A program made the position numbers and the translations under genes. From contig MSDW01000002.1 in assembly GCA_001914405.1 (NCBI GenBank), forward strand, positions 124,001 through 188,000: 64,000 bases of DNA. The letters run 5' to 3'. Below the pieces are notes generated by a model. It was given only the letters and a program-made list of their open reading frames with translations, made no database searches and was not told the origin of the DNA. The stretch is from Candidatus Methanohalarchaeum thermophilum. Lineage in GTDB: Archaea > Halobacteriota > Methanonatronarchaeia > Methanonatronarchaeales > Methanonatronarchaeaceae. Shown piece after piece: positions 8,495 to 18,643 of the stretch. How positions within the stretch are numbered: position 1 is the stretch's first letter; every line of letters begins with the position of its first letter.

Positions 8495-9070
8495 ATGAAT
8501 CGGGATCTTGGGTTTTACTTGGTTTCTATGGAATTACCTAGTTTATTGAAGTTTTTAGCTGGGTTGGTAACTCAGCTTGGTGATATTGGATTCATTATTT
8601 TATTTTTAGTTTTTTTCTATTTGTTGGATGGTAAGAGATTTAGTCTAACTGATAACCGATCTAAAAGTTTTTTTTATTTGTCAACTATTTTTGTAGTTTC
8701 TGTTGTTTTAACTTTTTTTCTTAAGAATTTATTTAGATTGCCTAGGCCTCCTTCCGCTTCGGCTGAAGTGGCTCCAATTTGGATGAAGGGTTGGATAGAA
8801 GAGATCTATATCTCTATGACCACAGGATCGGGATACGGTTTTCCAAGTGGCCATAGCTTGATTTCTACCTCTTTTTACCTGGGACTAGCCCATGTAGTTA
8901 AGAAAGGTACTAGGAAAGTTAGATTCAGTTTAGCTCTTTTGATTGTAACTGTCGTTTGTTTAACTAGGATTCTACTTGGGGTTCATTATCTACTCGATGT
9001 AGCAGTAGGATTTCTCATTGGTTTGTTCCTATTTTTTGCTATTACTCTACTTATCAAACCCGCTGAGTGA
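8495..9070 (+). CDS. PAP2-family membrane phosphatase
   Basis: Membrane phosphatase of the PAP2 superfamily (191 aa, about five hydrophobic segments), acting on lipid or isoprenoid phosphates. All three motifs are present: KNLFRLPRP, the PSGH box in GFPSGHSLIS, and TRILLGVHYLLDV with catalytic His and Asp. The first ATG (8495) lies only about 12 bp from a TATA-like stretch CTATATATCT at 8480-8489. The second ATG at 8528 (MELPSLLKF) may therefore be the true start of a transcript beginning near 8510. Confidence 0.9.
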   Translation: MNRDLGFYLVSMELPSLLKFLAGLVTQLGDIGFIILFLVFFYLLDGKRFSLTDNRSKSFFYLSTIFVVSVVLTFFLKNLFRLPRPPSASAEVAPIWMKGWIEEIYISMTTGSGYGFPSGHSLISTSFYLGLAHVVKKGTRKVRFSLALLIVTVVCLTRILLGVHYLLDVAVGFLIGLFLFFAITLLIKPAE

Positions 9071-9139
9071 TTGGATAGATGTTTTATTGTCCATTATTTG
9101 AATTAGATTTGATTCTGTTTCATGGTATTTTTTGTTTAT

Positions 9140-9599
9140 CTAAATAGTTGAGAAGACACCTTCCTAAATTTTTAATTTAGGTAGTGTGATGAATCAACTA
9201 AAGATGTTTTAAGTGTTTCTAAGACTAATCAAGAGTAACTGGCAGTTGGTTGAAGGTCTGCCTTACCAAAAAGCAATTCCATGCCTTGAGGCATCTAGCT
9301 AAAGCCTCGGACTCTGCATCGAGAGGTGTATGGTAAGTAGTAAGGTAGATGGGTAAGCCCGAAACTTCGGGAGTAGGGTGTAGTGGTTGTGTGGAGCAAC
9401 CGAAAGTGAATAAGAGGAGCCATTGTGTAGCTAATATATGGGAACTGTGCCCCTAATCCAATTCTTCCTCAAAGCAATAGGTTCCCTGTTGATCAAGTGT
9501 ATGAGAGAAGCTTGGTGAAAAACAAACTCCTCTTTCGAGGATAAGGTCCACATGGAAGCCCCCTCCTAAATCATTTGATTTAGGTAGGGGTCACTTCAC
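9140..9599 (+). mobile_element. TnpB-less IS200/IS605-type element, full copy A
   Basis: A 460-bp non-coding element in plus orientation. After the flank TTTAT it begins CTAAATAGTTGAGAAGAC, followed by a left hairpin (CCTAAATTTTTAATTTAGG). The right hairpin is CCTAAATCATTTGATTTAGG and the end is GGTAGGGGTCACTTCAC. The interior includes GTAAGCCCGAAACTTCGGGA, also found at the 3' end of the intact tnpB at 21.05 kb. It closely resembles copies at 39698 and 61411. It has no credible ORF. Confidence 0.8.
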
Positions 9600-9754
9600 T
9601 GTGATATCATTGTCTCTCTAGTAAGAAGTCTTAGCTTTGAATTAAGATAAGAAATATCTTTAGATGGAATTTTTGTTTTTGGGTGGTGATCTGTTTATTT
9701 TTGTGTTTTTTGGTGGGTAGGGTTTTTTATTTGGTTTTTGGTTGTTTTGTTTTG

Positions 9755-10519
9755 TTAGATCTTTTGTTTCATTTTTTTGATGTATTGTGTTATTTGTTGG
9801 TTTTTTTTGTTTTTTTCTATTTTGTCTACTATTGCGCTTCCTACGATTACTCCGTCTGCTCCTGCTTTTCTTGCTTTTTTTACGTGGCTTGGTTTTGTTA
9901 TTCCGAAACCTACTGCTACTGGTAGGTCTGTATTTGATTTGACTTTTTTTATTAGTTTTTTTGTGGTTTCTTGGAAGTTTTTTCTCTTTCCGGTGACTCC
10001 TAGTCTTGATACTACATAGATGAATCCGCTTCCTTTTTCTGATATGGTTTTTATCCTTTTTTCGGTGGTTGTTGGTGCGACTAGGAAGATTTGGTTGATT
10101 TTTTTGTCTTTGATTTTTTTGGTTACTTGTTTTGATTCTTCTGGTGGCATGTCTGCTATTATTACTCCGTTTACTCCGATTTTTTCTGTTTTTTGGTAGA
10201 AGTTTTCTATGCCTTGGTTGTAGACGATGTTGTAGTATGTTAGTAATATTATTGGTATATCTGAGTATTTTCTTATTTCTTTTATGTATTGGTAGATTTG
10301 TTTTACTTTGAAGCCATTGTTTAGGGATCTGGCGTATGCTTTTTGGATTGTAGGTCCGTCTGCTGCTGGATCTGTGAATGGTATTCCTATTTCAAGGGCA
10401 TCTGCTCCTGCATCGATTATTTTTTTGGCTATTTCTAGGCTTTTTTTGTAATCTGGGTCTCCTGCTACTATGTATGGTATGAATGCTCCATCTTGGAAGG
10501 ATTTTTTTAGTTCATTCAT
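9755..10519 (-). CDS. trpA: Tryptophan synthase alpha chain
   Basis: Cleaves indole-3-glycerol phosphate to indole and glyceraldehyde 3-phosphate. It is a TIM barrel of 254 aa. Visible motifs are the catalytic Glu in [15 protein letters not shown] (with the second acid in DPAADGP), YYNIVYNQG, and the phosphate loops [10 protein letters not shown] and [10 protein letters not shown]. It is the last gene of the trp operon and overlaps trpB by 8 nt. A second ORF on the opposite strand here is a shadow. Confidence 0.97.
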   Translation of the reverse strand: MNELKKSFQDGAFIPYIVAGDPDYKKSLEIAKKIIDAGADALEIGIPFTDPAADGPTIQKAYARSLNNGFKVKQIYQYIKEIRKYSDIPIILLTYYNIVYNQGIENFYQKTEKIGVNGVIIADMPPEESKQVTKKIKDKKINQIFLVAPTTTEKRIKTISEKGSGFIYVVSRLGVTGKRKNFQETTKKLIKKVKSNTDLPVAVGFGITKPSHVKKARKAGADGVIVGSAIVDKIEKNKKNQQITQYIKKMKQKI

Positions 10520-11645
10520 GTTTTTGGACCTCTTCTACATCTTTGTCTCCTCTTCCTGATAGGTTTATTATCACTATATCGTCTCGTGTTACTTCTTTTT
10601 GTATTTTTGGTAATTGTGCTAATGCGTGGCTTGATTCTAGTGCTGGTATTATTCCTTCTTTTTTGGATAGTAATTTGTGGGCTTGGAGTGCTTCTTTATC
10701 GTTTGCAGTAGTGTAATTGATTCTATTTAATTCGTCGTAGAGTGAGTGTTCGGGGCCGACTCCAGGGTAGTCTAGTCCTGCGGCTATGCTTTCTGTTTCT
10801 TTGATTTGGCCTTCGTCTGTTTGCAGTATTTTTGAAAAGGATCCGTGTAGTACTCCTTCTAATCCTTTGGATATTGATGCGCTTCCTGCTGCTTCTACTC
10901 CTGTTAGTTTTATGTTTTTTTCTTCGATGAATTCCTTGAATATGCCTATTGCGTTGCTTCCTCCTCCTACACAGGCTATTATTCTGTCTGGTAGTTTTCC
11001 TTCTTTTTCTTGGATCTGTTTTTTTGTTTCTTTTCCGATGACGCTTTGAAAATCTCTTACTATCTTTGGGAAGGGTGATGGTCCTACTACTGATCCTATT
11101 AGGTAATGTGTGTCTTCAAGTTGCTTTACCCATGTTCTAAGTGATTCGTTTACTGCGTCTTTTAGTTTGGCTTCTCCTGAGGTTACTTCGTTTACTTTTG
11201 CTCCTAGTAGCTCCATTCTTCGTACATTCATTTTTTGTCTTTGTACATCTTCGTGTCCCATGTATATCTCAGTTTCAAGTCCTAGTTTTGCTCCTGCCAT
11301 TGATGTTGCTACTCCGTGTTGTCCTGCTCCTGTTTCTGCTATTATTTTATCTTTATCCATATGTTTGGCTAAAAGGGCTTGGCCAATTGTGTTATTTAAT
11401 TTGTGTGCTCCTCCGTGCAGTAGGTCTTCTCTTTTTAGGTATATTTTACATCCAAATTTATCTGATAGTTTTTTTGAATAAGTTAAGGGGGTTGGTCTTC
11501 CTGCGTACTCTTTTAGTAATTGGTCGAGTTCTTTTTTGAAGTCCTTGGTGTTTTTTATGTTTTCGTATTCTTCTTCTAGTTCGTCGAGTGCTGATATTAT
11601 TGGTTCTGGAACAAACTTTCCTCCATATTTACTAAACTCTCTCAT
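10512..11645 (-). CDS. trpB: Tryptophan synthase beta chain
   Basis: PLP enzyme joining indole to serine (377 aa). The PLP lysine is K82 in [16 protein letters not shown]. Also present are [11 protein letters not shown] (the family Glu), the phosphate-binding GGGSNAIG and the C-terminal GRGDKDV. Length and motifs are of the canonical TrpB1 type that partners TrpA, which is encoded directly downstream with an 8-nt overlap; trpF overlaps its start by 4 nt. Confidence 0.97.
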   Translation of the reverse strand: MREFSKYGGKFVPEPIISALDELEEEYENIKNTKDFKKELDQLLKEYAGRPTPLTYSKKLSDKFGCKIYLKREDLLHGGAHKLNNTIGQALLAKHMDKDKIIAETGAGQHGVATSMAGAKLGLETEIYMGHEDVQRQKMNVRRMELLGAKVNEVTSGEAKLKDAVNESLRTWVKQLEDTHYLIGSVVGPSPFPKIVRDFQSVIGKETKKQIQEKEGKLPDRIIACVGGGSNAIGIFKEFIEEKNIKLTGVEAAGSASISKGLEGVLHGSFSKILQTDEGQIKETESIAAGLDYPGVGPEHSLYDELNRINYTTANDKEALQAHKLLSKKEGIIPALESSHALAQLPKIQKEVTRDDIVIINLSGRGDKDVEEVQKHE

Positions 11646-12214
11646 AGATTTAGGCCTCTTTTTAAGATCTTTTTCATCTTTTTGGTGTCTTTTGTTCCTT
11701 TAGAGGTTTCTATTCCTGATGAAACATCTATTCCATATGGATTTAGGTGATCTACTATTTCTTTAATATTATTTGGATTTATTCCGCCTGATACTAATAC
11801 TGGTTTGTTTATTGAATTCATTATTTTTTTATATAAGGTTATAGGTAATTTTTTTCCTTTTCCATGGCTTTTATCTAATAAAATAGCTTTTGAATGGCTT
11901 ATATTCTTTAGTTGTTTTTTATCGCTTACAGCTCTTATAAGAGGCTTTTTTAGTCTTATCTTGGGTTCTGAATATATCTGTATTGCATCGGCACTTGTTT
12001 TTTCGATCGATTTTAGTTTATCGCTTGAGGTGGTCTTTGTTACGCATACTTTAGTCGTGTAGGGGCCTAGTGATTTAAATATTTCTTCTGCTTTGTCGAG
12101 TTCTATTGATCGATTGGATTCTGTTTTAACGATAACCCCTATGGCATGGGCTCCTAGTTTTTCTGCTTTCTTTGCGTCTTTTTGGTTTTGGATCCCACAG
12201 AATTTTATGCGCAT
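11642..12214 (-). CDS. trpF: Phosphoribosylanthranilate isomerase
   Basis: Converts PRA to CdRP in tryptophan synthesis. It is a small TIM barrel (190 aa, slightly short). The catalytic Cys is in [11 protein letters not shown] near the N-terminus, the catalytic Asp in [10 protein letters not shown], and the phosphate loop is SGGINPNNI. It overlaps trpC by 10 nt and trpB by 4 nt. Confidence 0.95.
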   Translation of the reverse strand: MRIKFCGIQNQKDAKKAEKLGAHAIGVIVKTESNRSIELDKAEEIFKSLGPYTTKVCVTKTTSSDKLKSIEKTSADAIQIYSEPKIRLKKPLIRAVSDKKQLKNISHSKAILLDKSHGKGKKLPITLYKKIMNSINKPVLVSGGINPNNIKEIVDHLNPYGIDVSSGIETSKGTKDTKKMKKILKRGLNL

Positions 12215-12939
12215 AAGAACTTATCCACCTTTTTTTCTAGGTTATTTGATTTCATAAAAGCTGTTCCTATTAGAAAGGCATCACAGTAGTCTTCTAGCTC
12301 TTTAATGTCTTTAATATCTTTTATTCCACTTTCTGATACTGTGGTGATTTCTTCTGGTATGTATTGTGAAAGTTTTTTGGTTCTTTCTAGGTTGATCCCG
12401 AGTGTTTCGAGGTTTCTATTGTTTATTCCGATTAATTTTGTTTTCGTCTTTAAAGCTAGATCGAGCTCTTTTTTGGTTTTTACTTCTACTAATGGATCTA
12501 ATTTTAGTTTATTGGATAATTGAACAAATTCGGTTAATTTTTCGCCAAGTATTGATGTTATTAAGAGTACTGCATCTGCTTTATGTCTTTTTGTTTGGTA
12601 AAGTTGTCTTTTATCGTAGATAAAGTCCTTTCTTAGAACTGGTTTTTTGTAGATTTCTTTAACTCTATCTAAGTAATCGATTGATCCATTAAAGTAGTTT
12701 GATTCTGTTAATATTGAAAGTGAATTTAGTTTTTCCATTTTTCGTACTAGGTTCTCTAATTCTTCTTCTATTATTTTTCCTTCGCTTGGTGATTTGAATT
12801 TTATTTCACCAATTAGTGCGTTTTCTCTTTTTTCTAATGCTTTCTTAAGGCTATTTGATTTGTATTTATTTTTTATTAGTTTTGGTTCATTTGAAAGGTC
12901 TTCTTGGGCTTTCTTTTTAACTAGAATTTCTTTTAGCAT
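12205..12939 (-). CDS. trpC: Indole-3-glycerol phosphate synthase
   Basis: Cyclises CdRP to indole-3-glycerol phosphate (244 aa). The catalytic set is visible: GEIKFKSPSEG (Lys, Ser), LRKDFIYD (Lys, Asp), GINNRNLETLGI (Asn) and VSESGIKD (Glu, Ser). The start overlaps the end of trpD by 23 nt, which suggests translational coupling. It is a separate protein, not fused to TrpF as in enteric bacteria. Confidence 0.96.
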   Translation of the reverse strand: MLKEILVKKKAQEDLSNEPKLIKNKYKSNSLKKALEKRENALIGEIKFKSPSEGKIIEEELENLVRKMEKLNSLSILTESNYFNGSIDYLDRVKEIYKKPVLRKDFIYDKRQLYQTKRHKADAVLLITSILGEKLTEFVQLSNKLKLDPLVEVKTKKELDLALKTKTKLIGINNRNLETLGINLERTKKLSQYIPEEITTVSESGIKDIKDIKELEDYCDAFLIGTAFMKSNNLEKKVDKFLCA

Positions 12940-13951
12940 TTTTGATCACTTTTGGGTAATTTACTAGGTCCTTTAATTTGTTTAAGGCTTTTCCAGTTTC
13001 AATTGTTTTTTCTGCTATTTCAAATCCTTCTTTTATTGAGTTTACTGTACCTGTTAGGTAAATTAAAGCTCCTGCATTTGCTAATACTACTTGGCTTTTT
13101 TCTTTGGCTTCTCCGTTTAGTATTTTATTTAATATTTTTGCATTGTGGCTGGGGTTTCCTCCTTTTAGAGCCGATGGCTTGGTTTTTCGTATACCCATCT
13201 CTTCAGGAGATATCTGGTAATTAGAGATTTTTCCGTTTTTTAATTCGGAGATCTTGGTTTTTCCAACTGAAGATATTTCGTCCAATCCATCTCCGTGTAC
13301 TACCATAGCTCGTTTTAAGTCAAGTTCTCTTAGAACTTTAGCTATTTTTTCCGTTAAGTCTGGGGAAAAAACTCCTACTATCTGTATCTCTGGCTTTAAT
13401 GGATTTGTTAAAGGACCAAGAATGTTGAAAAACGTTCTTATGCCTATTCTTTTTCTAGGTTTCATTGCATTTTTCATTGATGGATGATATGATGGAGCAT
13501 AGAGAAAGGTTAAGTTAATCTCTTCTAGTAATTTTTTAGCTATCTCGGGTTTTATATCTAATTCAACTCCCAGTTCTTCTAGTACATCAGCAGATCCACA
13601 GTTACTGCTTATGCTTCTATTTCCATGTTTTGCTACAGTTATTCCTGCTCCAGCTGCTACAAAGGTAGCCACTGTGCTAATATTAAATGTATTGTAATTG
13701 TCTCCCCCTGTCCCACAGTTATCTGCTACTACATCGGTTTCACGGTCTATTTCGAGGGAATATTCTCTCATAACCTTTGCAAACTCAGTTAATTCTTCAT
13801 GGGTTTCTCCCTTCATCTTCATTGCAGTTATAAATGAAGCTATTTCTTCTGAACTTGCTTTTCCAGACATTATTTTATTCATTGCTCTTTTTGAACTATC
13901 TTTAGATAGGTTGGTTCCTTCAGTTGCTTTTTTAATTTCAGAAACTAACAT
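12917..13951 (-). CDS. trpD: Anthranilate phosphoribosyltransferase
   Basis: Transfers phosphoribose from PRPP to anthranilate (344 aa). The glycine-rich PRPP site GTGGDNYNTFNIST is at residues 80-93, followed by the Mg/anthranilate segment KHGNRSISSNCGSAD. The Mg-binding pair normally written DE appears in VHGDGLDEIS. It begins 2 bp after the trpG stop. Confidence 0.96.
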   Translation of the reverse strand: MLVSEIKKATEGTNLSKDSSKRAMNKIMSGKASSEEIASFITAMKMKGETHEELTEFAKVMREYSLEIDRETDVVADNCGTGGDNYNTFNISTVATFVAAGAGITVAKHGNRSISSNCGSADVLEELGVELDIKPEIAKKLLEEINLTFLYAPSYHPSMKNAMKPRKRIGIRTFFNILGPLTNPLKPEIQIVGVFSPDLTEKIAKVLRELDLKRAMVVHGDGLDEISSVGKTKISELKNGKISNYQISPEEMGIRKTKPSALKGGNPSHNAKILNKILNGEAKEKSQVVLANAGALIYLTGTVNSIKEGFEIAEKTIETGKALNKLKDLVNYPKVIKNAKRNSS

Positions 13952-13953
13952 TT

Positions 13954-14523
13954 CTAAACAACCTCCATTTGTAAGAAGTTTTTAATTATTTCATCGCCCA
14001 AAGGAGTTAGAATACTCTCAGTATGAAATTGTATACCAAATAAGGGCTTTTTTCTATGTCTAACGGCCATAATTTCTTTATTTCTGGTTTCTGCGATTTT
14101 TTGGAAACTACTTGGTATCTTTTGAGCTATCAGGGAATGATATCTGCCTGCCTGAAATCCCTGCGGTAGATCCTTAAATAAGGAAGAGTTATCATGGAAT
14201 ATTCTATCTTTTTTTCCATGTATGGGCTCACCCTTAACGACTTTCCCCTTAAACTGGGATACGAGCACTTGATGGCCTAAACAAACTCCTAATATCGGTT
14301 TATTTGTTTCTTCTACTAGTTCTCTACAAACTCCAGAATCTTCGGGCTTTCCGGGTCCAGGTGAAAAAACAATCCTTTCAAAGCCCATATCTAAAATTCT
14401 TTCGATTTCTTCGTCATTCTTCACTACCTTTGGCTCTCTATCTAAACGACCAATCTGTTGATACAGGTTGTAGGTAAAGCTATCGTAACAGTCAACGAGT
14501 AAAGTATCACTCATCTCTGTCAC
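13954..14523 (-). CDS. trpG: Anthranilate synthase glutamine amidotransferase subunit
   Basis: Class I glutaminase subunit supplying ammonia to TrpE (189 aa). The catalytic triad is C81 in GVCLGHQ plus His and Glu in IQFHTES. FSPGPGKPEDSG is the oxyanion-region signature. The ORF overlaps the trpE end by 17 nt; an internal ATG (MSDTLL, at 14511) is an alternative start that would shorten the overlap. Confidence 0.95.
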   Translation of the reverse strand: MTEMSDTLLVDCYDSFTYNLYQQIGRLDREPKVVKNDEEIERILDMGFERIVFSPGPGKPEDSGVCRELVEETNKPILGVCLGHQVLVSQFKGKVVKGEPIHGKKDRIFHDNSSLFKDLPQGFQAGRYHSLIAQKIPSSFQKIAETRNKEIMAVRHRKKPLFGIQFHTESILTPLGDEIIKNFLQMEVV

Positions 14524-15943
14524 CTCTAAATAATCTGAGTGCTTTCATTCCCGCTTTTCCCTTATCGATGGTTTCTTTCCATTCCTTCCTAGGAACGGAG
14601 TCTTTTACTATTCCTGCTCCCACCTGTAGCTGGACCTCGTTTTCTTTAACATGGAATGTTCTGATAGTTATCGCAAAATCCATCTCCTCGTTGAAAGAAA
14701 AGTAACCAACTGCTCCGGAATAGGGGCCTCTGGGGTCTTTCTCTAATTCATCGATTACTTGTATTGATCTTAGTTTGGGTGCTCCAGATACTGTTCCAGC
14801 TGGAAAACATGATCTAAATGCGTCGAACATATCTTTTTCTTTTTTAAGTCTTGCTATTACCTTTGAAGTGATGTGTTGTACATGTGAAAACTTTTTTATT
14901 CTTTTGAAATCTTTTACTCTCACTGATCCTATCTCCGATACTCTTCCAAGGTCGTTTCTAGCTAGATCAACTAGCATAACATGTTCCGATTTTTCTTTGG
15001 GATCTTGGAGTAGTTCCTGTGCTAGTTTTTTATCTTCGACTTTGTTACGGCCTCTAGAAATGGTTCCTGCTATTGGAACGGTCTCTACTTTATTACCAGA
15101 TGAACGAACCAGCATCTCTGGACTGCTTCCGATTATTTTTCTTTCATCAAAATCTAGGTGATATAAATACGAACTTGGGTTGACTTTTCTCAGATTAAAA
15201 TAGAGTTCTAGGGGATCTACTTGAACTGGGATATCTATTCTTCTGGAGAGAACAATTTGGTATGTTTCTCCTTCTTGTATGTATCTTTTGGCTTTTTCAA
15301 CTATGTCTTCGTATTCTTTTTGGCTGTAATTAGAGTTTATTTTATTTATTTCTATTTTTTTATGTTTTAGTTGTTTTTGTTGCATTGATTCTATTTCTTG
15401 AAGTTCTTGACTTAATTTACGCCTATTTGATTTTATTTGGGTTTTATCTGGATCTTTGAGGTATTTAATTAGGCTTAGTTCGTTTGTTGAGTGATTGTAT
15501 TTTAGGAATTTTTTGGGGAAGTAGAATTCAGCTAGTGGATGGTTCAGGTTTTTTTCTTTTAGTTTGTTTGAAATTTGATGTATGGTTTCAAAGGAGAAGT
15601 ATCCTACTATTCCTCCTGCAAATCTTGGAAAAGTAGGGTTATATACATTAATTTGATTGAATATTGATTTTATTCGATTTACTGGGTTTTTATTGTTTAA
15701 TTCATCTGTTTCTGTGACCTGTTCTTCTAGAATTGGTCCAGTTACTTTGGTGTTATTTTGGTTTATCTGGATTTTATCGTTACATTCGATGCTTAAGAGA
15801 CTGTAATTTATTCTATCTGATTCTAATTCCTTAGTTTCTAATAGAAAACCTTTTCCTTTTTCTTTATATATCTTACCTGGATCTATTTCTTTTTTAGGTT
15901 TTTTCTTTACTCTTACTGGATGTAATTTTGGTTTGCTAGACAT
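14507..15943 (-). CDS. trpE: Anthranilate synthase component I
   Basis: Chorismate-to-anthranilate enzyme (478 aa), first gene of the operon. The chorismate-binding C-terminal domain is clear: GETYQIVLSRR, IIGSSPEMLVR, PIAGTISRGRN, DLARNDLGRV, and PAGTVSGAPKLRSIQVIDEL. The N-terminal domain is AT-rich and less conserved, and the inhibitor motif region (LLES) reads LLETKELESDR. Upstream lies a divergent regulatory gap with repeated TGTCA/TGACA. Confidence 0.96.
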   Translation of the reverse strand: MSSKPKLHPVRVKKKPKKEIDPGKIYKEKGKGFLLETKELESDRINYSLLSIECNDKIQINQNNTKVTGPILEEQVTETDELNNKNPVNRIKSIFNQINVYNPTFPRFAGGIVGYFSFETIHQISNKLKEKNLNHPLAEFYFPKKFLKYNHSTNELSLIKYLKDPDKTQIKSNRRKLSQELQEIESMQQKQLKHKKIEINKINSNYSQKEYEDIVEKAKRYIQEGETYQIVLSRRIDIPVQVDPLELYFNLRKVNPSSYLYHLDFDERKIIGSSPEMLVRSSGNKVETVPIAGTISRGRNKVEDKKLAQELLQDPKEKSEHVMLVDLARNDLGRVSEIGSVRVKDFKRIKKFSHVQHITSKVIARLKKEKDMFDAFRSCFPAGTVSGAPKLRSIQVIDELEKDPRGPYSGAVGYFSFNEEMDFAITIRTFHVKENEVQLQVGAGIVKDSVPRKEWKETIDKGKAGMKALRLFRGDRDE

Positions 15944-16034
15944 TTAGAGACAATGCTAGTTTTGTGTCATAACTAATAAAATAAGTGACATAAATCCATA
16001 AGATATTTATTTTTTGACATATATTTGTTAATAA
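15944..16034. promoter_or_regulatory. Divergent trpE / ACT-gene control region with TGTCA repeats
   Basis: The 91-bp gap between trpE and the divergent ACT gene contains TGTCA at 15965-15969 and its inverse TGACA at 15986-15990, forming an interrupted palindrome. TGACA occurs again at 16015-16019, beside TATATTTG before the ACT gene start. The three spaced sites resemble a regulator-binding array; known archaeal trp operators (TrpY boxes, TGTACA) are similar in kind but not identical. The binding protein is not known. Confidence 0.45.
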
Positions 16035-16679
16035 ATGAATAATACAAGAAGAACTGTCGAGAAATTCATAGACCAAGACGCCGCAATAAAAAGAGACCTA
16101 AAAAGAGACATAATCAACAAAAGAGCATTAGCCAGATACATAAAAAAGAAATTAAATATAACAAAGAGCATAGATGCAGTAATCAGCGCCATCAGAAGAT
16201 ATCCACTAGATGAAGTAGAAATAAAAGACAAAAGTTTTCCAAGAGACTTTAAACTAAGTATGAAAAACGAGATATTCGATCTATCCCTATCGAACAACCC
16301 TAGCGTCCACGAAAGACTAAGCAAATTACCCCAACTAATCGATTTCAGTAGAGGAGAAACCCTAAGAATAATAGTTGGAGTACAATCAATAAAAGTAATA
16401 GGAGACGAAAGAAACTTAAAAAAGATAAATAAGAAATTTAAGAACGAAAATATCTTAAACCAAAAAACAAATTTATCAGAAATAACATTAACATTCCCAA
16501 AAGACGCAGACGAAAGAACAGGTATAGTTTCAAGAGTAACAAACGAATTAACACTAAATGATATTAATCTAGCAGAAATAATGAGTTCAGCTCCAGAACT
16601 TATCATAGTCATCAAAGAAAAAGATTCAATAAAAGCCTACAAAAGCCTAACACAAATGAAAAAAGAGGAATTAAATTAA
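16035..16679 (+). CDS. ACT-domain protein with N-terminal HTH-like region
   Basis: Protein of 214 aa, divergent from the trp operon. The N-terminal ~60 residues are basic and helical (RRTVEKFIDQDAAIKRDLKR, then NKRALARYIKKKL), like a winged helix. The C-terminus resembles an aspartokinase-type ACT half-domain (ERTGIVSRVTNELTLNDINL, then ELIIVIKEKDS). Similar proteins occur in methanogens and haloarchaea with unknown function. The amino-acid-sensing fold and the divergent position suggest a tryptophan or amino-acid regulator, which is inference. Confidence 0.7.
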   Translation: MNNTRRTVEKFIDQDAAIKRDLKRDIINKRALARYIKKKLNITKSIDAVISAIRRYPLDEVEIKDKSFPRDFKLSMKNEIFDLSLSNNPSVHERLSKLPQLIDFSRGETLRIIVGVQSIKVIGDERNLKKINKKFKNENILNQKTNLSEITLTFPKDADERTGIVSRVTNELTLNDINLAEIMSSAPELIIVIKEKDSIKAYKSLTQMKKEELN

Positions 16680-16867
16680 ATCTTAATTTCACTTAAAAAA
16701 CTAAAACTCACTTCAATGCTCACTAAATACTTCAGTTAAATATTTAAACATTTAAAATCCATTTAATCTAGTTTCAACTAAATTTAGTTCCTATGTTTTT
16801 CTCATGATGTTGCTTTGAAAAAATTTATTTTATTTAATTTAGTATTAGATATTTGGAGAGGTTTTAG

Positions 16868-18565
16868 TTGAAGAATAAAGAGATTGCAGATATCTTCTAT
16901 GAAATTGCTGGATTTTTAGAGATCAAAGATGTCAAGTGGAAGCCTAGAGCTTATCGTAGGGCAGCTAGAAGTATCGAGACACTATCCGAAGATATTGAAA
17001 AGATATATCGAGAAAAGAGATTAGAGGATATTGAAGGTGTTGGAGAAAATATTAGAGATAAGATAATCGAGTACCTCGAAACCGGTCACCTAGAATACTA
17101 TGAGGAACTTAAAAAAGATCTACCCGTTGATTTCGATGCTCTTACTTCAATTGAAGGAATTGGCCCTAAAACTGTAAAAAAACTTTACCAAGAACTTGAT
17201 GTAAACGATATTGAGGATCTTGAAGAAGCTGCTAGGAAAGGAAAAATAGCTGATTTAAAAGGTTTCGGTGAGAAAAGTGAACAAAATATCTTAAAAGGAC
17301 TAGATATGGCTAAGATTAACCAAAAAAGAATGCTTCTCGGTGAAGCTTTTCCCTTGGTTAGTGACATAAAACAAAGATTAAGTGATTCGATTTATTTTGA
17401 TAAGATTGATGTTGTTGGTTCCTTTAGGAGGAAAAAACCTACTATTGGAGATATAGATATTCTTGCAACCTCTAATAACCCTGAAAAGGCCATGGAAGAG
17501 TTTTGTAATTTCGAAGATGTTGTTGAAGTCCTAGAAAAGGGAAAAACTAAGTCCTCCGTCATCGTTTCAGATGGTTTAGAAATAGATTTACGCATAATAG
17601 ACAATGAATCATGGGGATCTGGCCTAATATATTTCACCGGTTCCAAAGACCATAATATTAATTTAAGAAGATTATCTAACCGTAAGAGCTATAAACTAAA
17701 CGAATATGGGTTATATAGAAAGGAAGGAGAAAAAGAAAAAATTGCTTCCGTATGTGAAAAAGATGTCTACAAGGCTTTGAACTTGGATTACATTCCTCCT
17801 GAGTTGAGAGAAGATACCGGAGAAGTAGAAGCAGCGGAAGGAGGTAAACTACCTAAGTTAGTTGAAATAGGTGATATCAGAGGAGATCTACATATGCACA
17901 CAAATTGGAGCGATGGCATTAATTCAATTGAAGAGATGGCTAAAAAAGCTGAAAAAAGAGGATATAACTATATTGCAATAACTGACCACGGCCCAGGAGC
18001 AAAAATAACCGATCCACCTCAATCAATTAGTGACTGGAAAAAACTAAAAGAAGAAATAACTAGAATTAATGAAAAATATAACTTGAAGGTTTTGTTTGGC
18101 GCCGAAGCAGAGATAGAAAAAGATGGCATTGATCTAGTTGATGAAATAGTGGACATGTTGGATCTATTGCTTGTTGCATTACATAGAAAATTAAGTAACC
18201 CTACTGAGAAACTGATTGATGTTTTTAATAGATATCCAGTAGGTATCTGGGTTCATCCATTAAATAGAAAAATAAATAAAAGAGAACCACTAGATTTAAA
18301 CCTAAATAAACTTGTTAATAAAGCTAAAAAAGAGAATATATCACTTGAAATCAATTCCCAACCTCATAGACTAGATCTCCCATGGGATCTAGTTAAAAAA
18401 CATAGAAATAAAATAGATTATGTCATCAACACAGACGCTCATTCGGTAAAACAATTAGATTACTTAAAGTTTGGTATTTACCAAGCTAGAAGAGGATGGC
18501 TCGAAAAAGAAAATATACTAAATACCAGAAAATTAGATAATCTTCAAAAAATCTTAACAAAGTGA
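16868..18565 (+). CDS. polX: PolX-type DNA polymerase with PHP domain
   Basis: Family X repair polymerase of 565 aa. Order: helix-hairpin-helix region (1-110, with DIEGVGENIRDKI and SIEGIGPKTVKKL), palm with the metal-binding acids in GDIDILATS (~195) and EIDLRII (~240), and a C-terminal PHP exonuclease domain from ~340 (GDLHMHTNWSDG, AITDHG, GAEAEIEKDG, VHPLN, NTDAHS). Start choice: TTG at 16868, preceded at ~7 nt by the strong Shine-Dalgarno GGAGAGG. It likely acts in base-excision repair and gap filling. Confidence 0.95.
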   Translation: MKNKEIADIFYEIAGFLEIKDVKWKPRAYRRAARSIETLSEDIEKIYREKRLEDIEGVGENIRDKIIEYLETGHLEYYEELKKDLPVDFDALTSIEGIGPKTVKKLYQELDVNDIEDLEEAARKGKIADLKGFGEKSEQNILKGLDMAKINQKRMLLGEAFPLVSDIKQRLSDSIYFDKIDVVGSFRRKKPTIGDIDILATSNNPEKAMEEFCNFEDVVEVLEKGKTKSSVIVSDGLEIDLRIIDNESWGSGLIYFTGSKDHNINLRRLSNRKSYKLNEYGLYRKEGEKEKIASVCEKDVYKALNLDYIPPELREDTGEVEAAEGGKLPKLVEIGDIRGDLHMHTNWSDGINSIEEMAKKAEKRGYNYIAITDHGPGAKITDPPQSISDWKKLKEEITRINEKYNLKVLFGAEAEIEKDGIDLVDEIVDMLDLLLVALHRKLSNPTEKLIDVFNRYPVGIWVHPLNRKINKREPLDLNLNKLVNKAKKENISLEINSQPHRLDLPWDLVKKHRNKIDYVINTDAHSVKQLDYLKFGIYQARRGWLEKENILNTRKLDNLQKILTK

Positions 18566-18643
18566 ACCACTCGTGAACTATCCCCTTCCTGAAGGAAAAA
18601 ACTTAAATCTTATATTCTTTTTCTTTGGTTTTTGATAGAGTAT

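Noticed and set aside
9140-9599. The ~460-bp structured elements as group I or group II introns (IStron-like)
   Set aside because: No group II domain V hairpin or group I P7-like core is recognisable, and they lie between genes rather than inside them; the terminal hairpins and TTAT/TTCAC ends fit IS200/IS605.
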